Below are positions 27,339 to 35,728 of a DNA stretch of 64,000 bases, in pieces. Position 1 is the stretch's first letter. Each line of letters starts with the position of its first letter. Source of the DNA: Helicobacter canadensis MIT 98-5491 (GTDB lineage: Bacteria > Campylobacterota > Campylobacteria > Campylobacterales > Helicobacteraceae); the NCBI RefSeq assembly GCF_000162575.1, contig NZ_CM000776.2, positions 810,950 to 874,949 on the forward strand, in the 5' to 3' direction. Under the pieces are notes generated by a model that was given only the letters and a program-made list of their open reading frames with translations, made no database searches and had not been told where the DNA came from. The position numbers and the translations under genes are program-made.

Positions 27339-28541
27339 TTAAAAAACTCTTTTTCCTTTAATGAAATGCCCCTTTATTTTTCCGGAGAAAACCCAATCAT
27401 AATAAGGTGATTCTATGTTATCAATCACTTGAGTTTCTTTAGGATCAAAAAGAACCAGATCTGCATAATAGCCTTCCTTTAGGAGTCCATAATTATTTAA
27501 TCCCATAATATTAGCAGGATTAAATGAAAGAATTCTGCTAAGATCTTTTAAAGTCATATGCATTGTTTTAACCATTAGTGTGTAGCACATTGGTATAAAA
27601 TATTCAATCATATCAATCCCAAAGGCAGCTTCATCAAAAGGCAAATCTTTTTGGGCTAGAGGTTGAGAAAATTGCAAGGAAGTGAGCAAGTCAATATCCA
27701 TTGTCTTTAAATAGTTTAGCAACTTTGAGCGAGTTTCTTCGGACTTTAAAGGGGGTTTTATTTTTGCAAGAGTGTTGTAATTATTGCAATGATTTTCAGT
27801 GAGGATTAAATGATGGATAGAGGTTTGAGTAAAGAGATTAGAATGTAGTTTTTTGATATTTTTTAGTATCTCAAGACTTCGGATTGAGGCAATGGCATTA
27901 AAAACAGATTTAGTTCCCATAAAGCGAACTAGTTCGCTAATCATAGCAACTTCTTTAGTTTCGCTAAGCTCACTAATCCCCAAGAGTCCGAGTTTGCTGC
28001 TAAGATTCCCTTCGTTCATAACGCCATTAGTGCTTAGTGAGACATCTTCACATTCAAAAAATATTGGAATATCAAACATTAAGGCAAATTCACAGGCAAT
28101 ACGCAAGGCATTTCCATCTTGGCTAGATTTTGCATAGATTCCCTTTGCACCTTTTTTATGGAGAGTGGAAATGTTTTCAAAGCTATTTTGAATAAGCCCC
28201 AAGATTTGTGCTTCAAAAGAATCTTGAAGAGTGTTAAGAAGTTCCATTCCAAGTTCTGCGCTAAAGGAATTTGGGAAATTAGGCGTAAGGGCTAAAAGGC
28301 TAATTCCCCCCAATGCAGCTTTATGGGAAAGATTGATAAGATTTTCTTTGTTGAAGTTTTGGAGTTGCACATTTAAATCGATAGCACTTGGCATAGCCAC
28401 TAAGCCATTTGCTTCTAAAATTTCTTCGGAATCGTGAGCTATAATGCTACGGTTTATTTCTGTAATTTTATCCTCTTTTATGCGAATATCACCTTTGTAT
28501 TCGCCATTTGCATCACAAATCATCGCCCCTTTAATCAGCAT
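27339..28541 (-). CDS. Catalytically dead dihydroorotase homologue (PyrX-like)
   Basis: A 400-aa protein with the full dihydroorotase fold but none of the metal ligands. The strand-1 HxH is replaced by N-x-Q in AIDLNVQLQNF. The C-terminal DHAPH site is replaced by LTSLQFSQPLAQKDLPF, although the flanking FDEAAFGID and the final NPANIMGL and GYYADLVLFDP segments are well kept. Inactive homologues (PyrX/PyrC') hold aspartate transcarbamoylase in an active complex in other bacteria; that role is inferred. First gene of the run to the comF-like gene. Confidence 0.88.
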   Translation of the reverse strand: MLIKGAMICDANGEYKGDIRIKEDKITEINRSIIAHDSEEILEANGLVAMPSAIDLNVQLQNFNKENLINLSHKAALGGISLLALTPNFPNSFSAELGMELLNTLQDSFEAQILGLIQNSFENISTLHKKGAKGIYAKSSQDGNALRIACEFALMFDIPIFFECEDVSLSTNGVMNEGNLSSKLGLLGISELSETKEVAMISELVRFMGTKSVFNAIASIRSLEILKNIKKLHSNLFTQTSIHHLILTENHCNNYNTLAKIKPPLKSEETRSKLLNYLKTMDIDLLTSLQFSQPLAQKDLPFDEAAFGIDMIEYFIPMCYTLMVKTMHMTLKDLSRILSFNPANIMGLNNYGLLKEGYYADLVLFDPKETQVIDNIESPYYDWVFSGKIKGHFIKGKRVF

Positions 28542-28608
28542 ACAAATCCTTTTGTGGTAAAAATTTACTAATTATGGCAAAAATAATAATAAAAGCGAAT
28601 AAAAATAT

Positions 28609-29685
28609 TCATTTATTGTTTAATTTTGATTGAAATAAAGGATCTAAAAAGCCTTTCAAGCTTTGCAGTGCCTTTGTCTCGTTAAGTTTATTTAACAAAC
28701 AATCGCTTTTTTGAGAATCATTGCAACCTTCTTTGCCGCAAGGGACGCATTGAAAATCTTCTTGATAAACATAGTGTTTGCCCATTTGTTGGATTCCATT
28801 AGAATTAGTATAGGTGCTAGATTCTAGGGCATTATCCCATGGTCCCCAAACCTTAACATAGCTTGGACCAAAAAAAGCAAAAGTGGGGGTGTCATTTGCA
28901 GCAGAGAGATGCATAATGCCAGTATCAACTCCAATAAAAGCCAAGGCTTTAGAGTTTAAAAGAGAGACTTCAGCTAAGGTTAATGTCCCATCAAAAAAGA
29001 GAGGTTTGCTTTGGCAGAGCTTTAAGATGTTTTGAAGTTTTTTAGATTCTTTTGGGTCATTAGCAGCAGTGAGGATACAATTTGTCGAATAATGATGCGT
29101 GATAAAGTCAATTATTTTGGCACAAAAAGAATCATTAAGGCATTTATAGAAACAACGACTAAAAAGATGCAAATGAATAAAAGTTTGTGGTAGATTGTGA
29201 AGTTTTTTTGTTTCTTGTGAGATTTTAGGGAGAACTTTTTTAGAGAGAATAGGGATATTTAAGATTCTTAGGGCTTCAAGATTATTTTCTAGGGTGTGTT
29301 GGTATTTTTGTGTGAGTTTGAGTGTGTAGATATTTTTTGCCCAAAACGCTTTGGGAGGGAATCCAACGCGTATTTTTGCACCACTCCAAAATGCTAAAAA
29401 GGCGCTTCTATCGCCGGCAGTTAGAGAAATTACCATATCATATTTTGCTTTTTTGATAGTTCTTAGGAGTTTTAAATCATCTTTGATTCTTTGGAGTTTA
29501 TTTTGGCTTCTCTTTAGGGTGTGTATTGCATTTAGGTATTGCATAGAGAGAATGCCTTGAGTGCCTTCATTAACAAGTATATCTAAAGTGCAAGATTCTC
29601 CGTAATATTGTTTGAGATTGTAAAAAAGTGGGGTAGTTAATAAAACATCCCCAATATAGGCAATTTTAATAATTAAAATTTTCAT
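28609..29685 (-). CDS. waaQ: LPS heptosyltransferase, WaaQ-like (GT9)
   Basis: A 358-aa glycosyltransferase family 9 enzyme of the LPS core. The N-terminus ILIIKIAYIGDVLLTTP, the acceptor-side VISLTAGDRSAFLAFWSGA and the nucleotide-sugar region FIGVDTGIMHLSAA are visible. The cysteine-rich CVPCGKEGCNDSQKSDC near the C-terminus is typical of the heptosyltransferase III/WaaQ subgroup. The exact sugar and linkage cannot be assigned from sequence. Last gene of the fdxA-ppx-waaC-htrB run, overlapping htrB by 4 bases. Confidence 0.85.
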   Translation of the reverse strand: MKILIIKIAYIGDVLLTTPLFYNLKQYYGESCTLDILVNEGTQGILSMQYLNAIHTLKRSQNKLQRIKDDLKLLRTIKKAKYDMVISLTAGDRSAFLAFWSGAKIRVGFPPKAFWAKNIYTLKLTQKYQHTLENNLEALRILNIPILSKKVLPKISQETKKLHNLPQTFIHLHLFSRCFYKCLNDSFCAKIIDFITHHYSTNCILTAANDPKESKKLQNILKLCQSKPLFFDGTLTLAEVSLLNSKALAFIGVDTGIMHLSAANDTPTFAFFGPSYVKVWGPWDNALESSTYTNSNGIQQMGKHYVYQEDFQCVPCGKEGCNDSQKSDCLLNKLNETKALQSLKGFLDPLFQSKLNNK

Positions 29686-30590
29686 TTTTTAGCCTTATAA
29701 ATTTCTGGGTATTGATTCTTGAATTTTTTATGAAACCACAACCATTCTTTTGGATTTTCTCTGATAATCTGCTCTAAAATATCGCTTTGAATTTGAGTGA
29801 GATTGTGAATATCGCTTTGTGCATCATCTGTCTTTTGAAATTCAATGGGGGGTAGAATTTTAATGAGAATCTTTCTGTAATCTTTAGAATAATAAGCAAT
29901 AAAATGAATGATTTTTGCATCAAATTTTCTTGCAAGGAGTGAGGCAATGGGTGTATGACGCACTTTTTTGCCAAAGAAATCTACTAATTCACCTTCTTTA
30001 GAGGTGGTATTTTGATCGGTTACGATTCCTACTACTCCATCTTTTTTAAGTGCTTTAGCAAGAGGGATTGCAGCACCTCTTTTATCTAAAATAGTAATAT
30101 TAAATTTAGAGCGAACTTTGATGAGATATTCATTAATAAGCGGATAAGGAGTCATACGTGCCACAGCAGTAATTTTATGATTAAAATAGCAAGAGAATGC
30201 AGGAGTAGTGTATTCCCAATTCCCAAAATGAGCAGTTACAAAAACAATCTTGGTGTTAGTTTCAAGAAGCTTTTGGATGATTTTAGGTTTATCAATTTTG
30301 ATTGAATCTAAAATTTGAGCTTTATTGCTAACAGAGAGCATAAAAAAACTAATGCTATTATAAACCAAATTGAGATAATTGGTTTTTAAAATTTCTTTTT
30401 TTTGCAAGGGAGAAAGGGTGTGATCATAGGCAAAATCAAGGTTTGTAAGAAGATCAAATTTACGCCTTCTATCAAGCAAAAAAAGGATTAGGGCGATTGT
30501 TTTGGCAAAGCCTAAGCGTAAAAAATGGGGCATATATAAGAAAAGATAACCAAGACATTTTAAAAAAGAAAATAACAAGAATCTTTTCAT
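29682..30590 (-). CDS. htrB: Lipid A biosynthesis acyltransferase (HtrB/LpxL family)
   Basis: A 302-aa inner-membrane acyltransferase adding a secondary acyl chain to lipid A. After an N-terminal membrane helix comes the HX4D/E active site in FVTAHFGNWEYT, then FFGKKVRHTPIASLLAR and the C-terminal ENPKEWLWFHKKFK. Order waaC-htrB matches H. pylori and Campylobacter. Overlaps both neighbours by 4 bases. Confidence 0.92.
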   Translation of the reverse strand: MKRFLLFSFLKCLGYLFLYMPHFLRLGFAKTIALILFLLDRRRKFDLLTNLDFAYDHTLSPLQKKEILKTNYLNLVYNSISFFMLSVSNKAQILDSIKIDKPKIIQKLLETNTKIVFVTAHFGNWEYTTPAFSCYFNHKITAVARMTPYPLINEYLIKVRSKFNITILDKRGAAIPLAKALKKDGVVGIVTDQNTTSKEGELVDFFGKKVRHTPIASLLARKFDAKIIHFIAYYSKDYRKILIKILPPIEFQKTDDAQSDIHNLTQIQSDILEQIIRENPKEWLWFHKKFKNQYPEIYKAKK

Positions 30591-31588
30591 ATTTTTCCTT
30601 TTAAGAGGGTGATTGCTAGGTCAAAAATCTCTTTTGGTGAAATCTTTTGAATGCTAAAATCTTGCTTATCGTAATTAGCATTAGGATTTGCCATAAGATA
30701 GCAATTTTGTTTGGTTTGGAGGCTGAATCGGCTTGGGGGAGTGGCACCAAAGAGTGTGATAGAGGGTCGCTTTAAAGCCCAAGCTAAATGTGTGATTCCA
30801 GTGTCTCCACCGATGACTAAATCCATTTGTGCTACAAGTGCTTTTATGGCATTTAAGCTAAGATTGCTAAAGGATTGAAAATTAAGTGTAGAATGGGTTA
30901 TAGTGCTTTTGTGGCTTAGGAGAATGGGTGAGAGATTAGCGGTATTAAAAAGTTTTGTAAGTTCTAAAAAAAGATGTTGTGGATAGGTTTTGTTGGGTTT
31001 TGAAGTTTCAAGCACAAGAAGAATCTTAGCAGAATTTTGATTGAGCTTTGGGGCTAAATTCGGATTAAAACCCAAAAAAGACTTGGGGTTAAGAAGCGTT
31101 TGAATATCGGGGATAGGGAGATTAAAGGCACTAAAAGCAAGTGTGGCATTGCGTAAGAGAATATGTTCTTGGTAGGGGATTTGTATGGTTTTATTATAAA
31201 ACAAGGAAGCTAAAGATTCTTTAGCGCTTTTAAAACTAAAACCAATATATTGTTTAGAAACTAAAAATTTACCAATAATGGCTGATTTAAGCAATCCTTG
31301 AAGGTCAATTACGATGTCATATGATTCAAGTCTTAGGGTTTGATAGATAGCATAGAGGGCTTTAAAATTTTTATTTTTCAGACTTTTTTTGAGTGGAAGA
31401 GCAATGAGTTTGTTAATATAAGGAGAATCTTGCAAGATTTCTTGGAATTCTAAATCAACATACCAATGAAATGTGGGTTGATAGTGTTGAGAAAGTGTTT
31501 GGTGTAAGAGGGGTAAAATACTGGCACTATGGATAATATCTCCCATTGCAGTAAGGCGCACAAAGGCTATTTTAAGAGGTTTTAGCAT
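30587..31588 (-). CDS. waaC: LPS heptosyltransferase I
   Basis: A 333-aa GT9 enzyme attaching the first heptose to Kdo in the LPS inner core. The N-terminus IAFVRLTAMGDIIHSASILP, DIVIDLQGLLKSAIIG and the donor-binding LVIGGDTGITHLAWAL with TLFGATPPSRF are typical WaaC signatures. It overlaps ppx by 7 bases and htrB by 4. Confidence 0.94.
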   Translation of the reverse strand: MLKPLKIAFVRLTAMGDIIHSASILPLLHQTLSQHYQPTFHWYVDLEFQEILQDSPYINKLIALPLKKSLKNKNFKALYAIYQTLRLESYDIVIDLQGLLKSAIIGKFLVSKQYIGFSFKSAKESLASLFYNKTIQIPYQEHILLRNATLAFSAFNLPIPDIQTLLNPKSFLGFNPNLAPKLNQNSAKILLVLETSKPNKTYPQHLFLELTKLFNTANLSPILLSHKSTITHSTLNFQSFSNLSLNAIKALVAQMDLVIGGDTGITHLAWALKRPSITLFGATPPSRFSLQTKQNCYLMANPNANYDKQDFSIQKISPKEIFDLAITLLKGKI

Positions 31589-33039
31589 AGTTCTATTTGT
31601 ATTGTTTTTGGAGGTGTTAGTTTTTTAAGTTTTTCTCTTATGAGATAAGAAATATTGGGATGAATGATTTGAAGAATATTGTTTTCATTTTCTAAAAAAA
31701 TAAAAGTAAAAAGTTCGGGTTGTTGGTTGTAGCTAAGAATCTCTGAAAGTCCAACAAAAAAGCTTAAGATTCGCAAGACATCTAGGGGTGGTAAGAGATT
31801 CTTATAGGCTAAATCTTCGGGGATTTTTTTATTATTAAAACGAACAAGGGTAGCGATAATTAGTCTATCTTCGTGGCTTAATGCGTAATTTAGTGCATTT
31901 AATAAAATATAATTGCTATGATGATTTTTTTCATAAAAATTAAGTGCAATGCCGATATTACAGAGTTCTGCAGCGACACTGAGATGATTTTTAAGATTTG
32001 GATTAAGGAGTTTTAAGGATTCTTGCGCTCTAAAAAGCTTTAGGGCTAATTTTTTGGTGATGTTAGATTGTTGATGATTTTTAATGAATCGATCTTTGAG
32101 ATTTCTCACACTTGGATTGAAATTATTGGGAAAATGTTGATTGTGGTGGCGCAAAAGATCGCTTAAAAAAACGCCTTCTCGCACTCCAACTCCACTTGTT
32201 ACGATAGTTTTAGCTTCAAAAAGCTCCAAAGCCAAATGAAAAATCAAAGCCCCACCTTGAATAGAATCTAAGCGATCTTCTTTGATGTTTAGATGCAATA
32301 AATCTTCTTGTGGGCTTGTGTAAATTGTTTTAAAAAAATGATGATAATCTTTAAAGTGATATTCAAAGCCATGAAGCGTGTCTAAGGGATAGTTAATTTG
32401 TTTTTGAATAGCTTTACTAAGCGCTCTTGCAGTGCCACCAATTCCAAAGATTCTAGCGTTTTTAAAGTGATCTGGAATGCTTTTTAGGCTTTCTAAAACG
32501 AAATTTCTTGCTCCTTTGTAATCACCCTTATCAAAAAAAAGTTCTTTTAAGCGGATTGTGCCAAGATTAAGGGAGATTTTATCGATAATTTTGTGATTTT
32601 GTATTAACGCACATTCAGTGCTTCCGCCACCAATATCAATGGTGATGCCTTCTTTGTAAGGCAATAAATTTAAGGCAGCAATTGCCCCAAAATAGGCTTC
32701 TTTTTCTCCATTGATAACTTTTACATTTAAGCCAATTTTTCTAGCTTGTTGCAAAAAAATGTTTCGATTTGGAGCATCTCTTAGGGCAGATGTGGCAACG
32801 CAGATAATTTTTCGCGTTTTATGGAGTTTGGCAATCCATAAAAAATCCTGCAAAGCATCGATGGCTCTTTGCATTGGAATTTCTTGTAAAAAGCCATTGT
32901 GTTCATAAGTGGATTCAGAGATTCTTACTTTACTTTTAGTTTCATAAAGTAAGTGGAATCCAAAATGGCTCGTTTTTTCAAAAATAGCCATTCTTGCGGA
33001 ATTTGAACCAATGTCGATGATTGCAGTGATTTTTGCCAT
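31582..33039 (-). CDS. ppx: Ppx/GppA exopolyphosphatase / pppGpp phosphatase
   Basis: A 485-aa member of the sugar-kinase/actin-fold Ppx/GppA family, hydrolysing polyphosphate or pppGpp. Phosphate motifs are IDIGSNSARMAIF near the start, INGEKEAYFGAIAA, and the second phosphate loop TIDIGGGSTECALI. A C-terminal HD-like helical region follows. Whether polyP or pppGpp is preferred cannot be decided. It abuts fdxA (TAATG overlap) and overlaps waaC. Confidence 0.9.
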   Translation of the reverse strand: MAKITAIIDIGSNSARMAIFEKTSHFGFHLLYETKSKVRISESTYEHNGFLQEIPMQRAIDALQDFLWIAKLHKTRKIICVATSALRDAPNRNIFLQQARKIGLNVKVINGEKEAYFGAIAALNLLPYKEGITIDIGGGSTECALIQNHKIIDKISLNLGTIRLKELFFDKGDYKGARNFVLESLKSIPDHFKNARIFGIGGTARALSKAIQKQINYPLDTLHGFEYHFKDYHHFFKTIYTSPQEDLLHLNIKEDRLDSIQGGALIFHLALELFEAKTIVTSGVGVREGVFLSDLLRHHNQHFPNNFNPSVRNLKDRFIKNHQQSNITKKLALKLFRAQESLKLLNPNLKNHLSVAAELCNIGIALNFYEKNHHSNYILLNALNYALSHEDRLIIATLVRFNNKKIPEDLAYKNLLPPLDVLRILSFFVGLSEILSYNQQPELFTFIFLENENNILQIIHPNISYLIREKLKKLTPPKTIQIELC

Positions 33040-33290
33040 TAATTTTCTTTGTGGATTTGAGAATATTTGAATTTTAATTCTTCAAGCGATTCGATATTAT
33101 CAGGATCAGAGACAATCGCATCTACAGGACAAACAGATAAACAAGCGGGTTCATCATAAAAGCCATAGCATTCAGTGCAAAGCTCTGGATCGATGATGTA
33201 ATAAGGATCTCCCTCATCAATCGCTTCATTCGGACATTCTTCACGACAAGCATCACAAGCGATACATTCTTCATTAATCATTAAAGACAT
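33039..33290 (-). CDS. fdxA: Ferredoxin, 2[4Fe-4S]
   Basis: An 83-aa electron carrier with two cluster motifs: CIACDACREECPNEAI, and a second with CTECYGFYDEPACLSVCPVDAI, where the spacing after the second Cys is enlarged as in the Alvin-type ferredoxins. Helicobacter FdxA serves pyruvate and 2-oxoglutarate oxidoreductases. The Shine-Dalgarno AAGGAG is clear. Its leader of about 250 bases carries the G9 tract annotated separately. Confidence 0.94.
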   Translation of the reverse strand: MSLMINEECIACDACREECPNEAIDEGDPYYIIDPELCTECYGFYDEPACLSVCPVDAIVSDPDNIESLEELKFKYSQIHKEN

Positions 33291-33398
33291 AAATACTCCT
33301 TAAGGAAATTAAATGAAAGTTTTTAACCAAAAGATTCTAAAATAATGCTTAATTTTTTAGTTTTTTGCACTTTTAGAGAAAAACAAAGCAAGAATCGA

Positions 33399-33407
33399 CC
33401 CCCCCCC
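33399..33407 (-). repeat. Homopolymeric G9 tract (minus strand)
   Basis: Nine consecutive C on the plus strand (G9 on the coding side), the longest G/C run in the window. Tracts of eight or more G are common slipped-strand phase-variation sites in Helicobacter and Campylobacter. It lies about 110 bases before the fdxA ATG, in the probable leader of fdxA-ppx-waaC-htrB-waaQ. Confidence 0.85.
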
Positions 33408-33454
33408 TCACTTTTTTTAGGATTATTTTGATAGGGCGTGTAAGTGAGGCTCCT
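33408..33454 (-). repeat. Inverted repeat next to the G9 tract
   Basis: On the minus strand CCTCACTT is followed about 33 bases later by AAGTGAGG, an exact 8-bp inverted repeat whose right arm runs into the G9 tract. A smaller GGCT/AGCC hairpin lies just upstream of it. In RNA this would place the G tract at the foot of a stem-loop. Confidence 0.6.
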
Positions 33455-33548
33455 GCCTAGCCACTCTTTAGATAATTTTGCTTTTTTGCAATAATTTCTC
33501 TCTAAGCTTGGCAAAATTTATAGAATCTCAAAAACTAAATAACAATCC

Positions 33549-35594
33549 CTAAAAGCTAATCTCTTTGATGTCTGCGATTTTAAGGAAAGCTTTGTAAATT
33601 CTTGCGATAAGATTCTTGCGATTATTTTTGAAATCTTCATCGGGTGCATTTACTAAAACTTTGTCAAAAAATCGGCTTAAAAGTGGATTTAGGGCTAATA
33701 GATTCTCTAATTGTTCTTGGTAATTTAAAGTTAGAGATTTTTCTTCATAGGCACAAAAAGCCTTATAAAGTTCGATTTCTTCACTAGCTAAAAGCTTATC
33801 AGCCTTAATGGGAAGATCGGAATTTAAATTAATTTCTTTGGTGATATTTGCCACTCGTTTGAAAGTTTGTGTTAAGAGAGCTTTGTCCTGGTTTTTTAAG
33901 ATAGAATCTAGCACAGAAAGTTTTTGGTAGATTTGCAATAAATCTCTCTCTCCAGTAGCTAAGACCGCACGAAGTAATGAAGCATTAAAAGAAAGCATAG
34001 AATCTAATCGCTCTAAAATAAAATTTTCTAATTGTTGCAAGTCAAAAGGGCGATAAAGTGGTGCAATAAGAGAAAAAATCTTTTTAAGATCAAAAGGCAA
34101 GTCAAAATGTAAAATGATTTTAATCATTCCAATTGCTGCGCGTCTTAGGGCAAATGGATCTCTAGAGCCACTTGGGATTTTTTTGACACTAAATAATCCA
34201 AAAAGATTATCAAGCTTGTAAGCAAGAGCAACAAAAGCGCTAATGAGATTGCTTGGAAGTGGGCTTTCTTCTGAATTTGGCAGGTATTGTTCTTTAATTG
34301 CTAAGGCAACATTGCTTTCATAACCTAAAGCATTGGCATAGTAATAGCCCATAATGCCTTGCAAATCGGTAAATTCATAGACCATTTCGCTCATTAAATC
34401 TGCTTTAGAGAGATTAGAAGCTTGATCTAAAATCTCTAAAGTTAGCCCAAAATCTTGTGAATTAAAATATTTTTGGTAAAGTGGTGCTAGAATCTTGATA
34501 ATCTGTCTTTCTCTTTGGGTTTTATCCCACATTGTCCCTAATCCCTCGACAAAAGTAACCTCTTTTAGTTTTTCTGGATTCAAGCCATTTTTTAAGTCAT
34601 TATGGTAGAAAAAGAGTGCATCTTCTAATCTAGCTTTTAAGACTTTAACATTGCCTTCAATGATAATTTGATTTTTTTCTGAAAGACTATTAGAAACCAT
34701 TACAAAACCATTGTGAAGTTTTTCATTTTTGTAGGTTGCAAAATAGCGTTGGTTGATTTTCATTGAAGTAATAATGCAAGGTGGTGGCAACTCTAAAAAG
34801 TGTTCGCTAAATTCTCCAAAAAGTGCGGTTGGGTATTCTGTAATACTTACTATTTCTTCTAAAAGCTCTTCATCAATTTCAACTTTAATTCCTTTTTGGG
34901 TTTGGATAGCTTGGATTTCTTGCAGAATCTTTTCGCGTCTTTGATCTTGTTTGAGAATAATCTTACCTCCTTGTAAAACTTGGAAATAATTGTCAAGACT
35001 TGTAACTTCTTTGGCATCAAAGCTAATATTGCGATGAACAAAAGTCTGACTTTTAGAGTTTATGCCATAGAGATGAAGAGGGATAAGAGTATCATTAAGT
35101 AAGCAGAGAATCCAAGAGATAGGGCGAATAAAAGATTCTTTGTGATTGCCCCAACGCATACTTTTACCAAAGTTAAGTGATTCTAGGAATTCTTGTGTGA
35201 TGATTTGGAGTAGATCTTGAGCGGGTGTTTGTGGAGATTCTTTTTTGAAATATAAAATCTCTTTATCATCTTTTATAAGAGTGGTAACTTCTTGTTGTGT
35301 GATTCCACATTTTTTAAAGAAACCTAACGCAGCTTGTGTTGGCTCATTATCTTTGTAAGCGATATTTAAAGGCGGTCCAAAAAATTCAAGTGTTTGAGAT
35401 TTTTGTGTGATTGGGAATTGTTTTGCAATGAGAACTAAACGCCTAGGTGTGTAGAAAAAATCAAAATCGCACAATAAGCGATATTTTTCTAAAATTTTTG
35501 CAAATTTAGGCTTAATATTTGGAAGCTCTGTTAAAAGTGGGATTGCTGGAAGTTCTTGAGTTCCGATTTCAAGTAAAAAAGTCGTTGTCATCAC
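33549..35594 (-). CDS. glyS: Glycyl-tRNA synthetase beta subunit
   Basis: A 681-aa beta subunit of the tetrameric bacterial glycyl-tRNA synthetase. The start FLLEIGTQELPA, the PRRLVL segment, SMRWGNHKESFIRPISWIL, and the later SGSRDPFALRRAAIG are family hallmarks. The C-terminal helical anticodon-binding region is complete. The alpha subunit gene glyQ is not adjacent. Followed by a 258-base spacer that holds the G9 element and the fdxA leader. Confidence 0.96.
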   Translation of the reverse strand: MMTTTFLLEIGTQELPAIPLLTELPNIKPKFAKILEKYRLLCDFDFFYTPRRLVLIAKQFPITQKSQTLEFFGPPLNIAYKDNEPTQAALGFFKKCGITQQEVTTLIKDDKEILYFKKESPQTPAQDLLQIITQEFLESLNFGKSMRWGNHKESFIRPISWILCLLNDTLIPLHLYGINSKSQTFVHRNISFDAKEVTSLDNYFQVLQGGKIILKQDQRREKILQEIQAIQTQKGIKVEIDEELLEEIVSITEYPTALFGEFSEHFLELPPPCIITSMKINQRYFATYKNEKLHNGFVMVSNSLSEKNQIIIEGNVKVLKARLEDALFFYHNDLKNGLNPEKLKEVTFVEGLGTMWDKTQRERQIIKILAPLYQKYFNSQDFGLTLEILDQASNLSKADLMSEMVYEFTDLQGIMGYYYANALGYESNVALAIKEQYLPNSEESPLPSNLISAFVALAYKLDNLFGLFSVKKIPSGSRDPFALRRAAIGMIKIILHFDLPFDLKKIFSLIAPLYRPFDLQQLENFILERLDSMLSFNASLLRAVLATGERDLLQIYQKLSVLDSILKNQDKALLTQTFKRVANITKEINLNSDLPIKADKLLASEEIELYKAFCAYEEKSLTLNYQEQLENLLALNPLLSRFFDKVLVNAPDEDFKNNRKNLIARIYKAFLKIADIKEISF

Positions 35595-35692
35595 AATGCC
35601 TTAAAATAAAAATGAATGGAATTTTAACAAAACTAATACAATAAAAAGCTTTAATAGTGCGATTAATTGAATTTGATTTGGAATAATTTTGT

Positions 35693-35698
35693 TATAAT
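35693..35698 (+). promoter_or_regulatory. -10 box of the histidine-kinase gene
   Basis: A consensus TATAAT lies 31 bases before ATG 35729, preceded by AT-rich sequence without a convincing -35, as usual in Helicobacter. It gives a leader of about 24 bases. The minus-strand promoter for glyS must lie in the same 134-base divergent spacer. Confidence 0.5.
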
Positions 35699-35728
35699 CT
35701 TTAGATAAAATTAAATTTATGGATCAAA

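Larger units (their letters stand above)
33323..33514 (-). other. Small TTG-started ORF spanning a G9 tract (doubtful gene)
   Basis: An open frame of 63 codons between glyS and fdxA on the minus strand. It begins with TTG and has no visible Shine-Dalgarno, so translation is uncertain. The G9 tract falls in it at the codons for Glu-Gly-Gly-Gly. Losing one G would end the frame after about ten more codons (VDSCFVFL then stop); gaining one would give a third ending of similar length. The first 36 codons are less AT-rich than the surrounding spacer. It may instead be the 5' leader of fdxA or a dispersed repeat. Confidence 0.3.

Noticed and set aside
33549..35594. glyS as part of the fdxA-LPS operon
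   Set aside because: A 258-base spacer with a G tract and hairpins separates them, so a shared transcript is possible but not supported.
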